Notes under the pieces: generated by a model
Databases searched by the model: none
Seen by the model: the letters and a program-made list of their open reading frames with translations, nothing else
Told to the model about the DNA's origin: nothing
Origin: UBA4465 sp002292365
GTDB taxonomy: Bacteria; Bacteroidota; Bacteroidia; Cytophagales; Cyclobacteriaceae
NCBI GenBank assembly: GCA_943788615.1
Contig: CALSQY010000001.1
Span: 1,054,001-1,118,000, forward strand
Length of the DNA: 64,000 bases
Direction: 5' to 3'
Position numbers and translations under genes: made by a program
Shown here: piece by piece, positions 1 to 9,044 of the stretch
Layout: each line of letters begins with the position of its first letter
Numbering within the stretch: the first letter of the stretch is position 1

Positions 1-322
1 GGAGTCCAATCAAAGCAGTGAAAATTATGATGGAAAGAGCGATAATCAATCCAATAGCTAACAAAGGATGAATATGATGTTTAATACCCAAAATAATGGT
101 CTTACCAGTAGCCATTGTATAACGGCTAAATAATGTTATGAGATAATAAGTGGTGAGGCAACTTATTAATACTACCCAAAGTAGATCTAAACCAAAATTA
201 GCACCAGCTTTAGACATGGTAGTTACGCTACCTGTACCGACATTATATCCAATAAGAAATACTCCTGGAAGAACACTCGAGGCAAAATCTTTAATCTTAG
301 GTATTTGATTTTTAAAATCCAA
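1..322 (-). CDS. Nramp-family divalent metal transporter, N-terminal part (cut by window start)
   Basis: An open frame on the minus strand runs off the window edge and gives about 107 residues. It resembles the start of an Nramp (SLC11) Mn2+/Fe2+ transporter: a PGVFLIGYNVGTGSVTTM segment stands where the family has its GPG..DPGN-type TM1 motif, followed by KAGANFGLDLLW, a second hydrophobic helix and a TGKTI turn. The usual DPGN is not kept, so the metal preference cannot be read from here. The most upstream plausible start is a TTG at 322, overlapping the end of the SDR gene by 11 bases; no ATG lies in a better place. It would be the last visible gene of the minus-strand run. The family call is fairly safe; the start is uncertain. 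Confidence 0.68.
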   Translation of the reverse strand, partial: MDFKNQIPKIKDFASSVLPGVFLIGYNVGTGSVTTMSKAGANFGLDLLWVVLISCLTTYYLITLFSRYTMATGKTIILGIKHHIHPLLAIGLIIALSIIIFTALIGL

Positions 323-1070
323 TCGAATTCCCCCCGTCGACAGGTAAGCAGATACCGGTAATGAATAAAGAGGCGTCTGATGCTAAAAATGCCGCTGCTT
401 TGCCTATTTCTTCTGGTTTCCCAAATCTTTTGGCGGGTGTTCTACCTAATATTTTGGCTTCGCGTTCTGGATCATTTTTAATGGCATTGAGCATCATTTT
501 AGATTCTATAAATCCTGGTGCGATGCTATTGAATCGGATACCTGTATGAGAGTATTCTGACGCCAAGGTTCTTGTCAAACCGAGCAAAGCAGTTTTTGAG
601 CTACTATAGCCAACAACACCTGTGATTCCATACAATGCTGCCATAGAACTAATATTGATTATTGATCCTTTTTTTCGAGGGATCATCAATTTTAAAACGG
701 TTCTGGTGAGCGCAAAAAGTCCATTTAAATTGGTATTTATTATGTCTTCAAATTCTTCATCACTGGTTTCAATGGCTGGTTTTTTAATATTTTTCCCTGC
801 ATTATTAACTAAGATTTCAATGGGACCAATTTTGTCTTCTATTTCACGAATCAGGTGTTCGTGTTCTTTCTTTTTTGTGACATCATTTACAAAATTGAAA
901 CAGTTATTCCCAAGCTCTTTACAAGTCGCTTTTAATTGTGGTTTATTTCGACCGGTGATTATTACCTGAGCACCTAGTTTGAGAAATTGTTCTGCTATAC
1001 CTTTTCCAATACCCGTTCCACCACCAGTGATCAAAGCAATCTTTCCCGTTAAGTCACATATATTATACAT
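312..1070 (-). CDS. SDR-family oxidoreductase, gluconate 5-dehydrogenase-like
   Basis: A 252-residue classical short-chain dehydrogenase. It has the TGGGTGIG nucleotide-binding turn (residues 15-22), NNAG (89-92), catalytic Ser142, YSSSK with Tyr155 and Lys159, and the PEEIG-PVDGG ending typical of sugar-acid SDRs. The residue pattern after strand 2 (TGRN) suggests NADP(H) use. It most resembles the IdnO/KduD-type keto-gluconate reductases, but the substrate cannot be fixed from sequence. It lies downstream of formaldehyde dehydrogenase on the same strand with a 387-bp gap, so it may have its own promoter. The next gene, an Nramp transporter, overlaps its 3' end. SDR family certain, substrate inferred. 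Confidence 0.85.
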   Translation of the reverse strand: MYNICDLTGKIALITGGGTGIGKGIAEQFLKLGAQVIITGRNKPQLKATCKELGNNCFNFVNDVTKKKEHEHLIREIEDKIGPIEILVNNAGKNIKKPAIETSDEEFEDIINTNLNGLFALTRTVLKLMIPRKKGSIINISSMAALYGITGVVGYSSSKTALLGLTRTLASEYSHTGIRFNSIAPGFIESKMMLNAIKNDPEREAKILGRTPAKRFGKPEEIGKAAAFLASDASLFITGICLPVDGGNSIGF

Positions 1071-1457
1071 AATTGTTCATCTTTTATTAATAAGCATGTA
1101 TTTATCTTCGTTATTTTCATGAGCATCAAATTTTGCTATTCGCTTTCAGACAGGTTTTGCGGCAAGTCAAAAAATTGATTTTGATACTCTAGTTTACCAA
1201 GTAGAGGTTCTACTAATGCATCAATTAACTTTTATCTGGCATGATAAAAAAAAGTTGGTTGCCAAATGCATATAGGTTCCTACTGATTTTTTCAGTTAAA
1301 TTTAAAATTATTTAACTTAATTGTTAGGGCCAAAAGTCAAGTCATAAATACCTTGAATCTTTATCAGTCCTATTTTAAGCCTTTTTTTCAAACGAAGCAT
1401 ATGTTAATGCATAGATTAGGCTTGTAATATTCCTGTTTTTAATCTTGTTAATTGTTC
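1071..1457. other. Intergenic gap with a weak inverted repeat
   Basis: No convincing gene in this 387-bp AT-rich stretch. An interrupted inverted repeat (AAGCCT at 1377-1382 against AGGCTT at 1418-1423, with a smaller GCAT/ATGC pair inside) lies about 35 bp past the stop of the formaldehyde dehydrogenase gene and could end its transcript; the stem is short, so this is tentative. The rest presumably holds the promoter of the SDR gene at 312-1070. Confidence 0.4.
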
Positions 1458-2648
1458 TTAAGTGGGTATCATACCATGTGGATCAATAACATATTTCTTT
1501 GCTGCACCTTGATCAAAATCTTTATATCCATTTGGCCCATCATCAAGACTAATTACTTTTACGTTTACCGCATCGGCTATTTTGATTTTGTCGTAAAGAA
1601 TAGCTTGCATTAGGTCACGATTATAGTTCATTACCGGGCATTGACCTGTATGGAAATGATGAGATTTAGCCCATCCTAATCCTATCCTAATACTTAGATT
1701 TCCCATTTTGGCATTATCATCAACACCGCCTGGATCACCCGTTACATAAAGCCCTGGTATTCCAATACCCCCACCAGCACGCGTTATTTCCATTGCGGCA
1801 TTCAGTACCGTGGCGGGTTGTTCAGTTACACTATCATGTCCATGTCCCTTCGCTTCAAATCCAACACAATCTACCGTACAGTCAACCTCTGGTATCCCTA
1901 CAACATCCTCAATTTGCTCTGCTATTGTGGTATCTTTTCTTAAATCAATAATTTCACAACCGAAACGCTTTGCCTGCTCTAATCTTTCAGGAATCATATC
2001 TCCCACAATTACTATTGCTGCGCCAAGTAAATGACATGAAGCCGCGCAAGCGAGACCCACCGGGCCAGCTCCAGCTACATAAACAATCATACCTGGTTTT
2101 ACTCCGGCTGTTACGGCTCCATGATATCCTGTGGGTAAAATATCCGACAACAAGGTCAAGTCACGAATTTTTTCTAAAGCCTGTGCTTTATCTGGAAATT
2201 TGAGTAGGTTAAAATCAGCATAGGGTACCATAACATATTCTGCTTGACCACCTATCCAACCACCCATATCGACATATCCATAAGCTGAGCCTGGACGTGC
2301 ATCGTTTACGTTCAGGCAAATCCCTGTTTGCTGTTCTTTACAATTTCTACACCTGCCACAAGCAATATTAAATGGGACGGATACCATATCCCCAATATCT
2401 AAATATTCTACGTCTCTCCCTTTTTCCAGAACCATCCCTGTAATTTCATGACCTAAGATTAATCCTTCAGGTGCGGTAGTTCTGCCCCTCACCATATGTT
2501 GATCACTTCCGCAGATGTTGGTAGAAATAATTTTAAGGATGACACCATGATGACATTTTCGATCACCTAGGGCTAATTTTGGAAAGGCGATCGACTGTAC
2601 CTCTACTAAACCGGGCTTTATGTAAGCAATTCCTCTATTTGTATTCAT
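1458..2648 (-). CDS. fdhA: Glutathione-independent formaldehyde dehydrogenase
   Basis: A 396-residue zinc-containing medium-chain alcohol dehydrogenase matching the glutathione-independent formaldehyde dehydrogenase family (about 398 residues in Pseudomonas putida). Catalytic zinc ligands Cys46 (in CGSDQH), His67 (GHE) and Asp169 (LLSDILPTGYHG), and the structural zinc cysteines 97, 100, 103 and 111, all fall at the family positions. GAGPVGL marks the Rossmann fold. The enzyme oxidises formaldehyde to formate with tightly bound NAD; some relatives dismutate aldehydes. It sits 60 bp after a DUF1501 gene in a run with sulfatase and cytochrome genes. That context hints that formaldehyde is released nearby, for example from O-methyl sugars; this is inference. 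Confidence 0.92.
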   Translation of the reverse strand: MNTNRGIAYIKPGLVEVQSIAFPKLALGDRKCHHGVILKIISTNICGSDQHMVRGRTTAPEGLILGHEITGMVLEKGRDVEYLDIGDMVSVPFNIACGRCRNCKEQQTGICLNVNDARPGSAYGYVDMGGWIGGQAEYVMVPYADFNLLKFPDKAQALEKIRDLTLLSDILPTGYHGAVTAGVKPGMIVYVAGAGPVGLACAASCHLLGAAIVIVGDMIPERLEQAKRFGCEIIDLRKDTTIAEQIEDVVGIPEVDCTVDCVGFEAKGHGHDSVTEQPATVLNAAMEITRAGGGIGIPGLYVTGDPGGVDDNAKMGNLSIRIGLGWAKSHHFHTGQCPVMNYNRDLMQAILYDKIKIADAVNVKVISLDDGPNGYKDFDQGAAKKYVIDPHGMIPT

Positions 2649-2708
2649 AGTTTCTATTTACATGTAACACATATTACTTTACTTTTGATACTGTCACGAT
2701 TTTTCTAC

Positions 2709-4178
2709 TTATGCTAAAATATCTTTAACCACATGGCCATGAACGTCAGTAAGTCTAAACCTTCTCCCTTGAAATTTATAGGTCAGTCTTTCATGGTCAA
2801 TTCCCAAGAGATGCATCATGGTTGCCTGTAAATCATGGACATGTACGGGATTTTGCTGCACATTGTAACCAAAATCGTCCGTTTCACCATAGGTGATACC
2901 AGGCTTTACACCAGCACCAGCCATCCACATAGTAAAACATCCAGGATGATGATCTCTTCCGTAATTTGTTTTGGTTAACTGTCCTTGTGAAAAACTAGTT
3001 CGACCAAATTCACCACCCCAAACAACCAAAGTATCCTCTAGTAGGCCCCGCTGCTTTAAATCTTTGATCAATGCTGCATTCGCTTGATCCGTACTTTTGG
3101 CCTGTCTTTTAATTTCGCTAGGGAGGTTAAGATGCTGATCCCAGCCAGTGTGATAAAGTTGAACAAACTTCACATCTCTTTCTACCAATTTTCGTGCAAG
3201 CAAACAATTGGCTGCGTATGTTCCAGGTTTTTTAACATCTTCACCATACATTTCATAAACATGCTCTGGTTCTCCAGAAATGTCTACGGCCTCAGGTATG
3301 GAAGTTTGCATACGGAAGGCCATTTCGTATTGACTAATATTTGATTCAATTTCAGGATCACCCCATAGATGGAATTGATGCTCATTCATTTTTTGAATAT
3401 AATCTAAGGCACGTCTTCTGTCTTCTTTGTGTATGCCGTATGGGTTATTTAGGTAAAGTACAGGGTCTACACCTGACCGAAACTGTACTGCTTGATGGTG
3501 CGAGGGTAAAAATCCATTTCCCCAAGATTGAGCATTCAGTGGTTGTGAGGGCCCCCCCGACGAAACCATTACGACAAAGTTTGGCATATTTTTATTATCT
3601 GATCCGAGCCCATAACTCAACCAGGAACCGATAGAAGGTCTTCCGCTGATCTGCGATCCTGTTTGCATAAATAATACAGCAGGAGCATGATTTATAGCAT
3701 CTGTGTACATGGACTTTATAATACATAAGTCATCTACTATTTTTGAGGTATGTGGGAAGAGTTCGCTTACCCAGGCTCCTGATTTTCCGTATTGTTTAAA
3801 ATCAAACATTGATCTTACCAAAGGGAAGGTGCTTTGACTGGCTACCATCCCAGAGTTACGTTGAGTACCTCTTACTGAATCCGGAATCTCTTGACCGTGC
3901 AACTTATTTAATAGGGGTTTATAGTCAAAAGTTTCGAATTGTGATGGGCCACCACTCTGAAATAGGAAGATTACTTTTTTAGCCTTAGCTGGAAAGTGAG
4001 TAGCACCTAGAATACCATGATTTGTACCAGGATCACTCGTGAGTCCATTGGTTGCCGCCATTGTTTTCGTTGGATCAACGAGTCCAGATAATGCAATAGA
4101 TCCTAATCCCATTGCTGTTTTTTTCAGAAAATCTCTTCTGGTCTCCTGCGCAATTATTTTATCAAAATACTCTTTCAT
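2709..4178 (-). CDS. DUF1501 family protein with Tat signal
   Basis: A 489-residue DUF1501 protein (alkaline-phosphatase/sulfatase-like fold, often called sulfatase-like in planctomycetes). The N-terminus has a twin-arginine signal, RRDFLKK (Arg14-Arg15), followed by a hydrophobic stretch, so it is exported folded. Characteristic segments are FLFQSGGPSQFETFDYKP, GRPSIGSWLSYGLGS, WGGEFGRTSFSQG and GRDHHPGCFTMWMAGAG. There is no CxPxR formylglycine motif, so it should not work as a normal sulfatase. It is a close paralogue of the protein at 43296-44774; both end in the same LTDVHGxVxKDILA pattern. It lies downstream of the sulfatase and two PSCyt1/DUF1553 genes. Biochemical role unknown. Confidence 0.88.
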   Translation of the reverse strand: MKEYFDKIIAQETRRDFLKKTAMGLGSIALSGLVDPTKTMAATNGLTSDPGTNHGILGATHFPAKAKKVIFLFQSGGPSQFETFDYKPLLNKLHGQEIPDSVRGTQRNSGMVASQSTFPLVRSMFDFKQYGKSGAWVSELFPHTSKIVDDLCIIKSMYTDAINHAPAVLFMQTGSQISGRPSIGSWLSYGLGSDNKNMPNFVVMVSSGGPSQPLNAQSWGNGFLPSHHQAVQFRSGVDPVLYLNNPYGIHKEDRRRALDYIQKMNEHQFHLWGDPEIESNISQYEMAFRMQTSIPEAVDISGEPEHVYEMYGEDVKKPGTYAANCLLARKLVERDVKFVQLYHTGWDQHLNLPSEIKRQAKSTDQANAALIKDLKQRGLLEDTLVVWGGEFGRTSFSQGQLTKTNYGRDHHPGCFTMWMAGAGVKPGITYGETDDFGYNVQQNPVHVHDLQATMMHLLGIDHERLTYKFQGRRFRLTDVHGHVVKDILA

Positions 4179-4218
4179 ACCGATTTAATTTTAATACTGC
4201 TTGAAGTAATCTGCATAT

Positions 4219-5655
4219 TCAGTTTATTTCACTTTTTTTATCTTTGGCCCGCTGTTTTAAAAACATATCATGCATTTTTGCTAAAACAGCTTGATTTTCA
4301 AGTACTATATTTTGGGTTTCCATTGGATCCTGCTTTAGGTTAAAAAGGTGCCAATCTTCAGGTTTTTTTGGTTGGTCAGTTCCATATTTCACAATTTTCC
4401 AATCGCCGAATCTTAGAGCCCAGCGATTGGTTTTACGATGCCAAATCCAATATAAGTCTCTGGTCTTAAGAGATTCATTTTTGAACAAAACGGGATTAAG
4501 GTCAATACCATCTAGTCCATATTGCTCTGATTGCTCATGACCGATCAAACGGGCAAGTGTTGGGAACCAGTCAATGATGTGAACTTGATCGGCTACCTTT
4601 TTGGCTTTCAATTTTCCTTTCCAGTTTATAAATCCGGGCACATGTATACCTCCTTCCCAAACATCTAGCTTCGAACCTCTCATAGGAATAGGCTGATTAA
4701 AATTAGTAAGGTGTAAATCGTGTGGATAACCACCTCCAGGCCAACTTACCTGAGGACCGTTATCGGATGAGAATAGAATGATTGTATTTTCTCGTTGTCC
4801 GGTTTCATCCAATACTTTTATAATCTGACCAATGCCATCGTCTAGATGATTGACCGCGGCTAGTAGTAACCTTTTTTCAGGATCGCTTTCACTTTGGATC
4901 TTTCCCTCAGGATCATTGAACCATTTAATATTTGCTTCATTTTTCCAACGATTCGTTGATGAATCTAATTGTGTGGGTTGATCTACAAAGATACCGCGTT
5001 CATCTAATGGCATATGAGGGGCATGAAATGTCAAAAATACAAAGAATGGGTTTTTGTGCTTTTTTCTAATAATTCGCTGGACCTCATTTGATACTAGATC
5101 CGTAGCATGTATGCCATTTTCATTTCCTTTAATTGGTTGGTGATTTCTGTGCCATGCATTTTCATATTTACCCTTGCCATATCTGTGATCATACATCCCT
5201 ACTGCGCCTGCTAGAGAGCCATAACTTTCATCAAAACCATAGTGATTTGGTCCATTAATAGTATCTGATCCCATGTGCCATTTTCCACATATAAAAGTGC
5301 TATATCCTTCTTGCTTGAACATGGTAGCTAAAGTGGGTATACCTCTAGGTAAAACTTTATTATTGGTAGCCTCTAGTGCGTTGTTACTAAAACGGCCAGG
5401 ATAACGACCTGTAAAAACGGCAACCCTTGTAGGAGTGCATTGAGGCATAGTATAGTGTTGTGTGAAGGTCACACCTTCTTGGGCTAATTTATTTAGGTTA
5501 GGCGTATAGACGTGATCCAGATTGTTATAACCAATATCCCCCCATCCCATGTCATCTGCCAATATCACAATTACGTTAGGTAGTTTAGATTCCTTCTCAT
5601 TGACACAGGCAAAAAAGGTTAAAATAATAAGTACAATTTTAATATATTTTCTCAT
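4219..5655 (-). CDS. Formylglycine-dependent sulfatase, lipoprotein
   Basis: A 478-residue type I sulfatase. A lipobox (LTFFAC, Cys17) predicts membrane anchoring. The metal site starts with ADDMGWGD (Asp34, Asp35). The formylglycine motif is CTPTR at 73-77, followed by GRYPGR; GKWHMG and FSSDNGPQ supply further active-site residues. It should cleave sulfate esters from a glycan; the sugar target cannot be read. Its ATG overlaps the stop of the upstream cytochrome gene as ATGA at 5652-5655, so the two are translationally coupled, and the DUF1501 gene follows 40 bp later. An anaerobic or FGE-type maturase must be encoded elsewhere. Family call is secure. Confidence 0.93.
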   Translation of the reverse strand: MRKYIKIVLIILTFFACVNEKESKLPNVIVILADDMGWGDIGYNNLDHVYTPNLNKLAQEGVTFTQHYTMPQCTPTRVAVFTGRYPGRFSNNALEATNNKVLPRGIPTLATMFKQEGYSTFICGKWHMGSDTINGPNHYGFDESYGSLAGAVGMYDHRYGKGKYENAWHRNHQPIKGNENGIHATDLVSNEVQRIIRKKHKNPFFVFLTFHAPHMPLDERGIFVDQPTQLDSSTNRWKNEANIKWFNDPEGKIQSESDPEKRLLLAAVNHLDDGIGQIIKVLDETGQRENTIILFSSDNGPQVSWPGGGYPHDLHLTNFNQPIPMRGSKLDVWEGGIHVPGFINWKGKLKAKKVADQVHIIDWFPTLARLIGHEQSEQYGLDGIDLNPVLFKNESLKTRDLYWIWHRKTNRWALRFGDWKIVKYGTDQPKKPEDWHLFNLKQDPMETQNIVLENQAVLAKMHDMFLKQRAKDKKSEIN

Positions 5656-8600
5656 TTTCTGGTAAAACCTTCATTTGTATTCATAATCGCGTTAACTACA
5701 ACACCAAGGGCAGCAATTTCTGATGGATTTAATTCCTCGTCCCAATGTGTTTCCCCTGTATTTAAGAAAGCCAAAGCATCATTTTTGTTTTTAATAAATT
5801 TTTCTAGTTCTTTAGCATAAAATTCGTCCAACATTTCTTTCTCAAGCTTGTCTGGTAATCTACCTGTTGTTAGTCTAAAAGCTGTTTGGAGGTTTGTGTT
5901 TTCATGATAATTATCTCGCAAAATTTGTTCAGCTATAATTCTCCCAGCTTCCAGGAATTGAGGATCATTTAACAAAACCAAGGCTTGCAGTGGTGTATTC
6001 GTAGGAGTTCTTCTAACCGTACAAACGCCTCGGTCTGCAATATCAAATATGAGCATAGATGGAGGAGGGTTGGTTCTTTTCCAAATGGTATAGATACTCC
6101 TTCGATAAAGCCCTTCGCCTGGTTCTTGTAGGTACTTGTAACGATCTTGAGATAAGATATCCCATAGACCTGCGGGTTGATAGGGGTAGACACTTTTTCC
6201 ACCAATTTTATCAACTAGTAAACCACTTATAGCCAAAGCATTATCCCTGATCATCTCTGCGGACAACCTAAGACTTGGACTCCTTGCTAATAAAATATTT
6301 TCAGGGTCTTTTTCGATCAACTCGGGTGAGATTATAGAGCTTTGCATGTAGGTTGCTGATGTCATAATAACCTTGTGTAACCCTTTAATATCCCAATGAT
6401 TATCTTGAAAATAGATTGCGAGCCAATCTAATAATTCTGGATGCGAAGGTAAATTCCCTTGGTTACCAAAATCTCCGACTGTCTTAACTATTCCTTTCCC
6501 AAAATGCATTTGCCAGATTCTATTTACATATACTCGTGCAGTGAGTGGATTATTTGGATCGAATAACCATTGCGCAAGCCCATATCTATTTTTAGGCAGA
6601 GAATCATCAAAAGGGAAAATCCGTTTTGGCGTTCCGGGCTGCACTTGTTCACCGCGAGCATGATAAACTCCTCTTTCTAATACATAAGTAGGTCGTGGTT
6701 CAGGCAAATCCCCCATCACCATGATTTCATTGATCGTATTGATTATTTTATTTTCTTTGACACGTGTTTTATTCAAATTCACGGCTAATTCTTTCCGTTT
6801 TTTGTCGTGAAGTGCCTTAAAATAATCGTTAACTAGTTGACTATTTTTGTTTTTTGAATTTTTGATTAAGTCTTTGGTACTTTTGCTATCATAGGTATAG
6901 AGTACTTCAAGTCCTGTAAGCTTCCGTTTAAAAATTTTGACCTCATCTATTCCTCCGTTTTTAAAGGGAATAAATTTATCTCTTGAACCAAATTTGATTC
7001 CATCCATACCATAAGTATGACTATCGTATACATACAAGATCCCTTTATATAAATTATTATTTGCTATTGTTAATTTTTCATTTTGACCATTGATAAAAAT
7101 ATTGACACCTTCGGCTTTGCTCGAACCGTCATAAGTTACGGTTATTTGGGACCATTGCTTGGGTGGCAGCATATGATTGGTAGTGACTTCTAGGGCATTC
7201 TGGGGCCATGAATGCGCCATAATAAATTCTACTCTATTATTTTTTAAGGTCAGCGAATAGCCTTTAAGTCCCAGTCTTCTGTCTTCACTATGCCATATGA
7301 TTGCGGCTTCTTCATAAAGGGTATCTGGATAAATCCAAAGTTGGAATGAAAAAGACTCAGTTCTTTCATACCATCCAATTTTTTCCCCTAAAATGACCGA
7401 GTTATAGTCATTGATAAAAATGGCATTCCCTTTTTTACCCGCTTTGATGACAGGTTGCGAAAGCTTTGCAGGTTTGGATGAATTATTTTTGTTTGGAGAT
7501 TCCAAACTATCCCCACCAATGATCTCAAAAACGTCAAAAGGATAGTAGGCAACGAGATCTTTTGTGAGTAACTGCTCTACTACTTGGGTAGATAATTTAT
7601 CTGAAGACAACCAATTATTAAAGTCAGTTGTAGTATTGATGTCTTGAATTTTCGCTTCTTGTTCGGCAATTTTATTTTGTAAATATTTGATTTGTTTTTG
7701 TTCCTCTTCAGAAGTGAGCAACAAAGCTGGGCCAGGTGTTTGATCCGGGCCGTAAACAGGAGTACCAATTTCAAATGTACTATTAAAAAATCCAAAGAGT
7801 CCGTAATAGTCTTTTTGAGAAATAGGGTCATACTTATGATCGTGACATCTGGCACATTCGATAGACAATCCCATAAAGGCTTTGCCCAATGTATGGGTTC
7901 TGTCGGCGGCATATTCTACGCGATATTCTTCATAGACAATTCCAGCTTCTGAATTCCTTTTATTTAATCTATTGAATGCGGTGGCTAATTTTGTTTCCTG
8001 ATTTGATTCAGGAATTAGGTCACCCGCTAGTTGCCAAGTTGCAAACTTATCATAAGGCATATTCGAATTAAAAGCTTTAATGATCCAATCCCGCCAGGGT
8101 GAAAAGTCGCGGTGCTTGTCATCTAAATATCCATCACTGTCTGCATAACGAGCGACATCCATCCAATTTGCAGCCATACGTTCTCCATATGCCTTTGATG
8201 AAAGTAGTCGATCGATGACTTTGTCATAAGCATCAAGAGAATGGTCATTTAGAAAATCATCTATTTGACCAATCGTAGGCGGTAATCCAGTAAGGTCAAA
8301 ACTTGCACGGCGAATGAGCATTTCTTTGGAAGTAGGATCGGATAAGGTAAGTCCGTCCATTTCTAGCCTTTTTTGTATAAATTGATCAATCGAATTTTTT
8401 ATTTGTGATTTATTTTCGACTTCAGGAGGTTCAGTTTTTTGGGGTTTAATAAATGACCAATGTGGTTTGTACTTAGCCCCTTGTTCGATCCACTTTGCAA
8501 TGATTGCAATCTCAAAATTGCTGAGACTCAAGTTGGATGCGGGTGGAGGCATAATAGTTTCAGGATCAGTAGAAATCATTCTTAGGTAGGCATGACTTTT

Positions 8601-8927
8601 TTGGATTTTGCCAGGTACTAAGGCAGCATGATCTCGCTGCTCGCCTAATGCCGCGTAGGCATTTTCTTGCATATCTAATCTTAAATTTCCTTTTTGCTTA
8701 GAGACATCTGGACCATGACAGGCAAAACACTTATCAGATAGGATAGGCTTTACATGAAAATTAAAATCAATGTTTTTAGGTAAAGATTTCCCCGCCTCAA
8801 TTATCATATTTGGCTTATTATTTCCACAACTTCCCAAAGTCATAAGAGCACTCAATAAACCTATAATAAAATAATATATCCATCTTTTATTATTATAACG
8901 GTATCTGAGATCATTTTGAAAAACCAT
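5652..8927 (-). CDS. PSCyt1-DUF1549-LamG-DUF1553 diheme lipoprotein, paralogue 1
   Basis: A 1091-residue secreted protein of the planctomycete-type cytochrome family. In order: signal peptide with lipobox (LGSC, Cys34); PSCyt1 heme domain with CFACH at 67-71 and a likely axial Met in IMPPP near 126; DUF1549 (about 180-380) with a second heme motif CARCH at 358-362; a LamG/concanavalin-like domain (about 495-690); and DUF1553 (about 770-1060). The two CxxCH motifs predict two covalent hemes; the LamG domain suggests glycan binding. It is coupled by ATGA to the following sulfatase. Closely related to the proteins at 9045-12485 and 39970-43272. Role unknown; a redox function on or near polysaccharide is inference. 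Confidence 0.9.
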   Translation of the reverse strand: MVFQNDLRYRYNNKRWIYYFIIGLLSALMTLGSCGNNKPNMIIEAGKSLPKNIDFNFHVKPILSDKCFACHGPDVSKQKGNLRLDMQENAYAALGEQRDHAALVPGKIQKSHAYLRMISTDPETIMPPPASNLSLSNFEIAIIAKWIEQGAKYKPHWSFIKPQKTEPPEVENKSQIKNSIDQFIQKRLEMDGLTLSDPTSKEMLIRRASFDLTGLPPTIGQIDDFLNDHSLDAYDKVIDRLLSSKAYGERMAANWMDVARYADSDGYLDDKHRDFSPWRDWIIKAFNSNMPYDKFATWQLAGDLIPESNQETKLATAFNRLNKRNSEAGIVYEEYRVEYAADRTHTLGKAFMGLSIECARCHDHKYDPISQKDYYGLFGFFNSTFEIGTPVYGPDQTPGPALLLTSEEEQKQIKYLQNKIAEQEAKIQDINTTTDFNNWLSSDKLSTQVVEQLLTKDLVAYYPFDVFEIIGGDSLESPNKNNSSKPAKLSQPVIKAGKKGNAIFINDYNSVILGEKIGWYERTESFSFQLWIYPDTLYEEAAIIWHSEDRRLGLKGYSLTLKNNRVEFIMAHSWPQNALEVTTNHMLPPKQWSQITVTYDGSSKAEGVNIFINGQNEKLTIANNNLYKGILYVYDSHTYGMDGIKFGSRDKFIPFKNGGIDEVKIFKRKLTGLEVLYTYDSKSTKDLIKNSKNKNSQLVNDYFKALHDKKRKELAVNLNKTRVKENKIINTINEIMVMGDLPEPRPTYVLERGVYHARGEQVQPGTPKRIFPFDDSLPKNRYGLAQWLFDPNNPLTARVYVNRIWQMHFGKGIVKTVGDFGNQGNLPSHPELLDWLAIYFQDNHWDIKGLHKVIMTSATYMQSSIISPELIEKDPENILLARSPSLRLSAEMIRDNALAISGLLVDKIGGKSVYPYQPAGLWDILSQDRYKYLQEPGEGLYRRSIYTIWKRTNPPPSMLIFDIADRGVCTVRRTPTNTPLQALVLLNDPQFLEAGRIIAEQILRDNYHENTNLQTAFRLTTGRLPDKLEKEMLDEFYAKELEKFIKNKNDALAFLNTGETHWDEELNPSEIAALGVVVNAIMNTNEGFTRK

Positions 8928-9044
8928 ATCTTTTTAAAGGTTATTTAAGTCTTTTATAAAAGTAAGTAATCACTTATTTACGTGAACACAGCAGAACTTA
9001 ACGTAGGCTTATGGCTTCGTTTAAATTTGAATTGAGTCACACTA

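Noticed and set aside
2709..4178. Calling the DUF1501 proteins sulfatases
   Set aside because: They lack the CxPxR formylglycine motif; only the fold is related.
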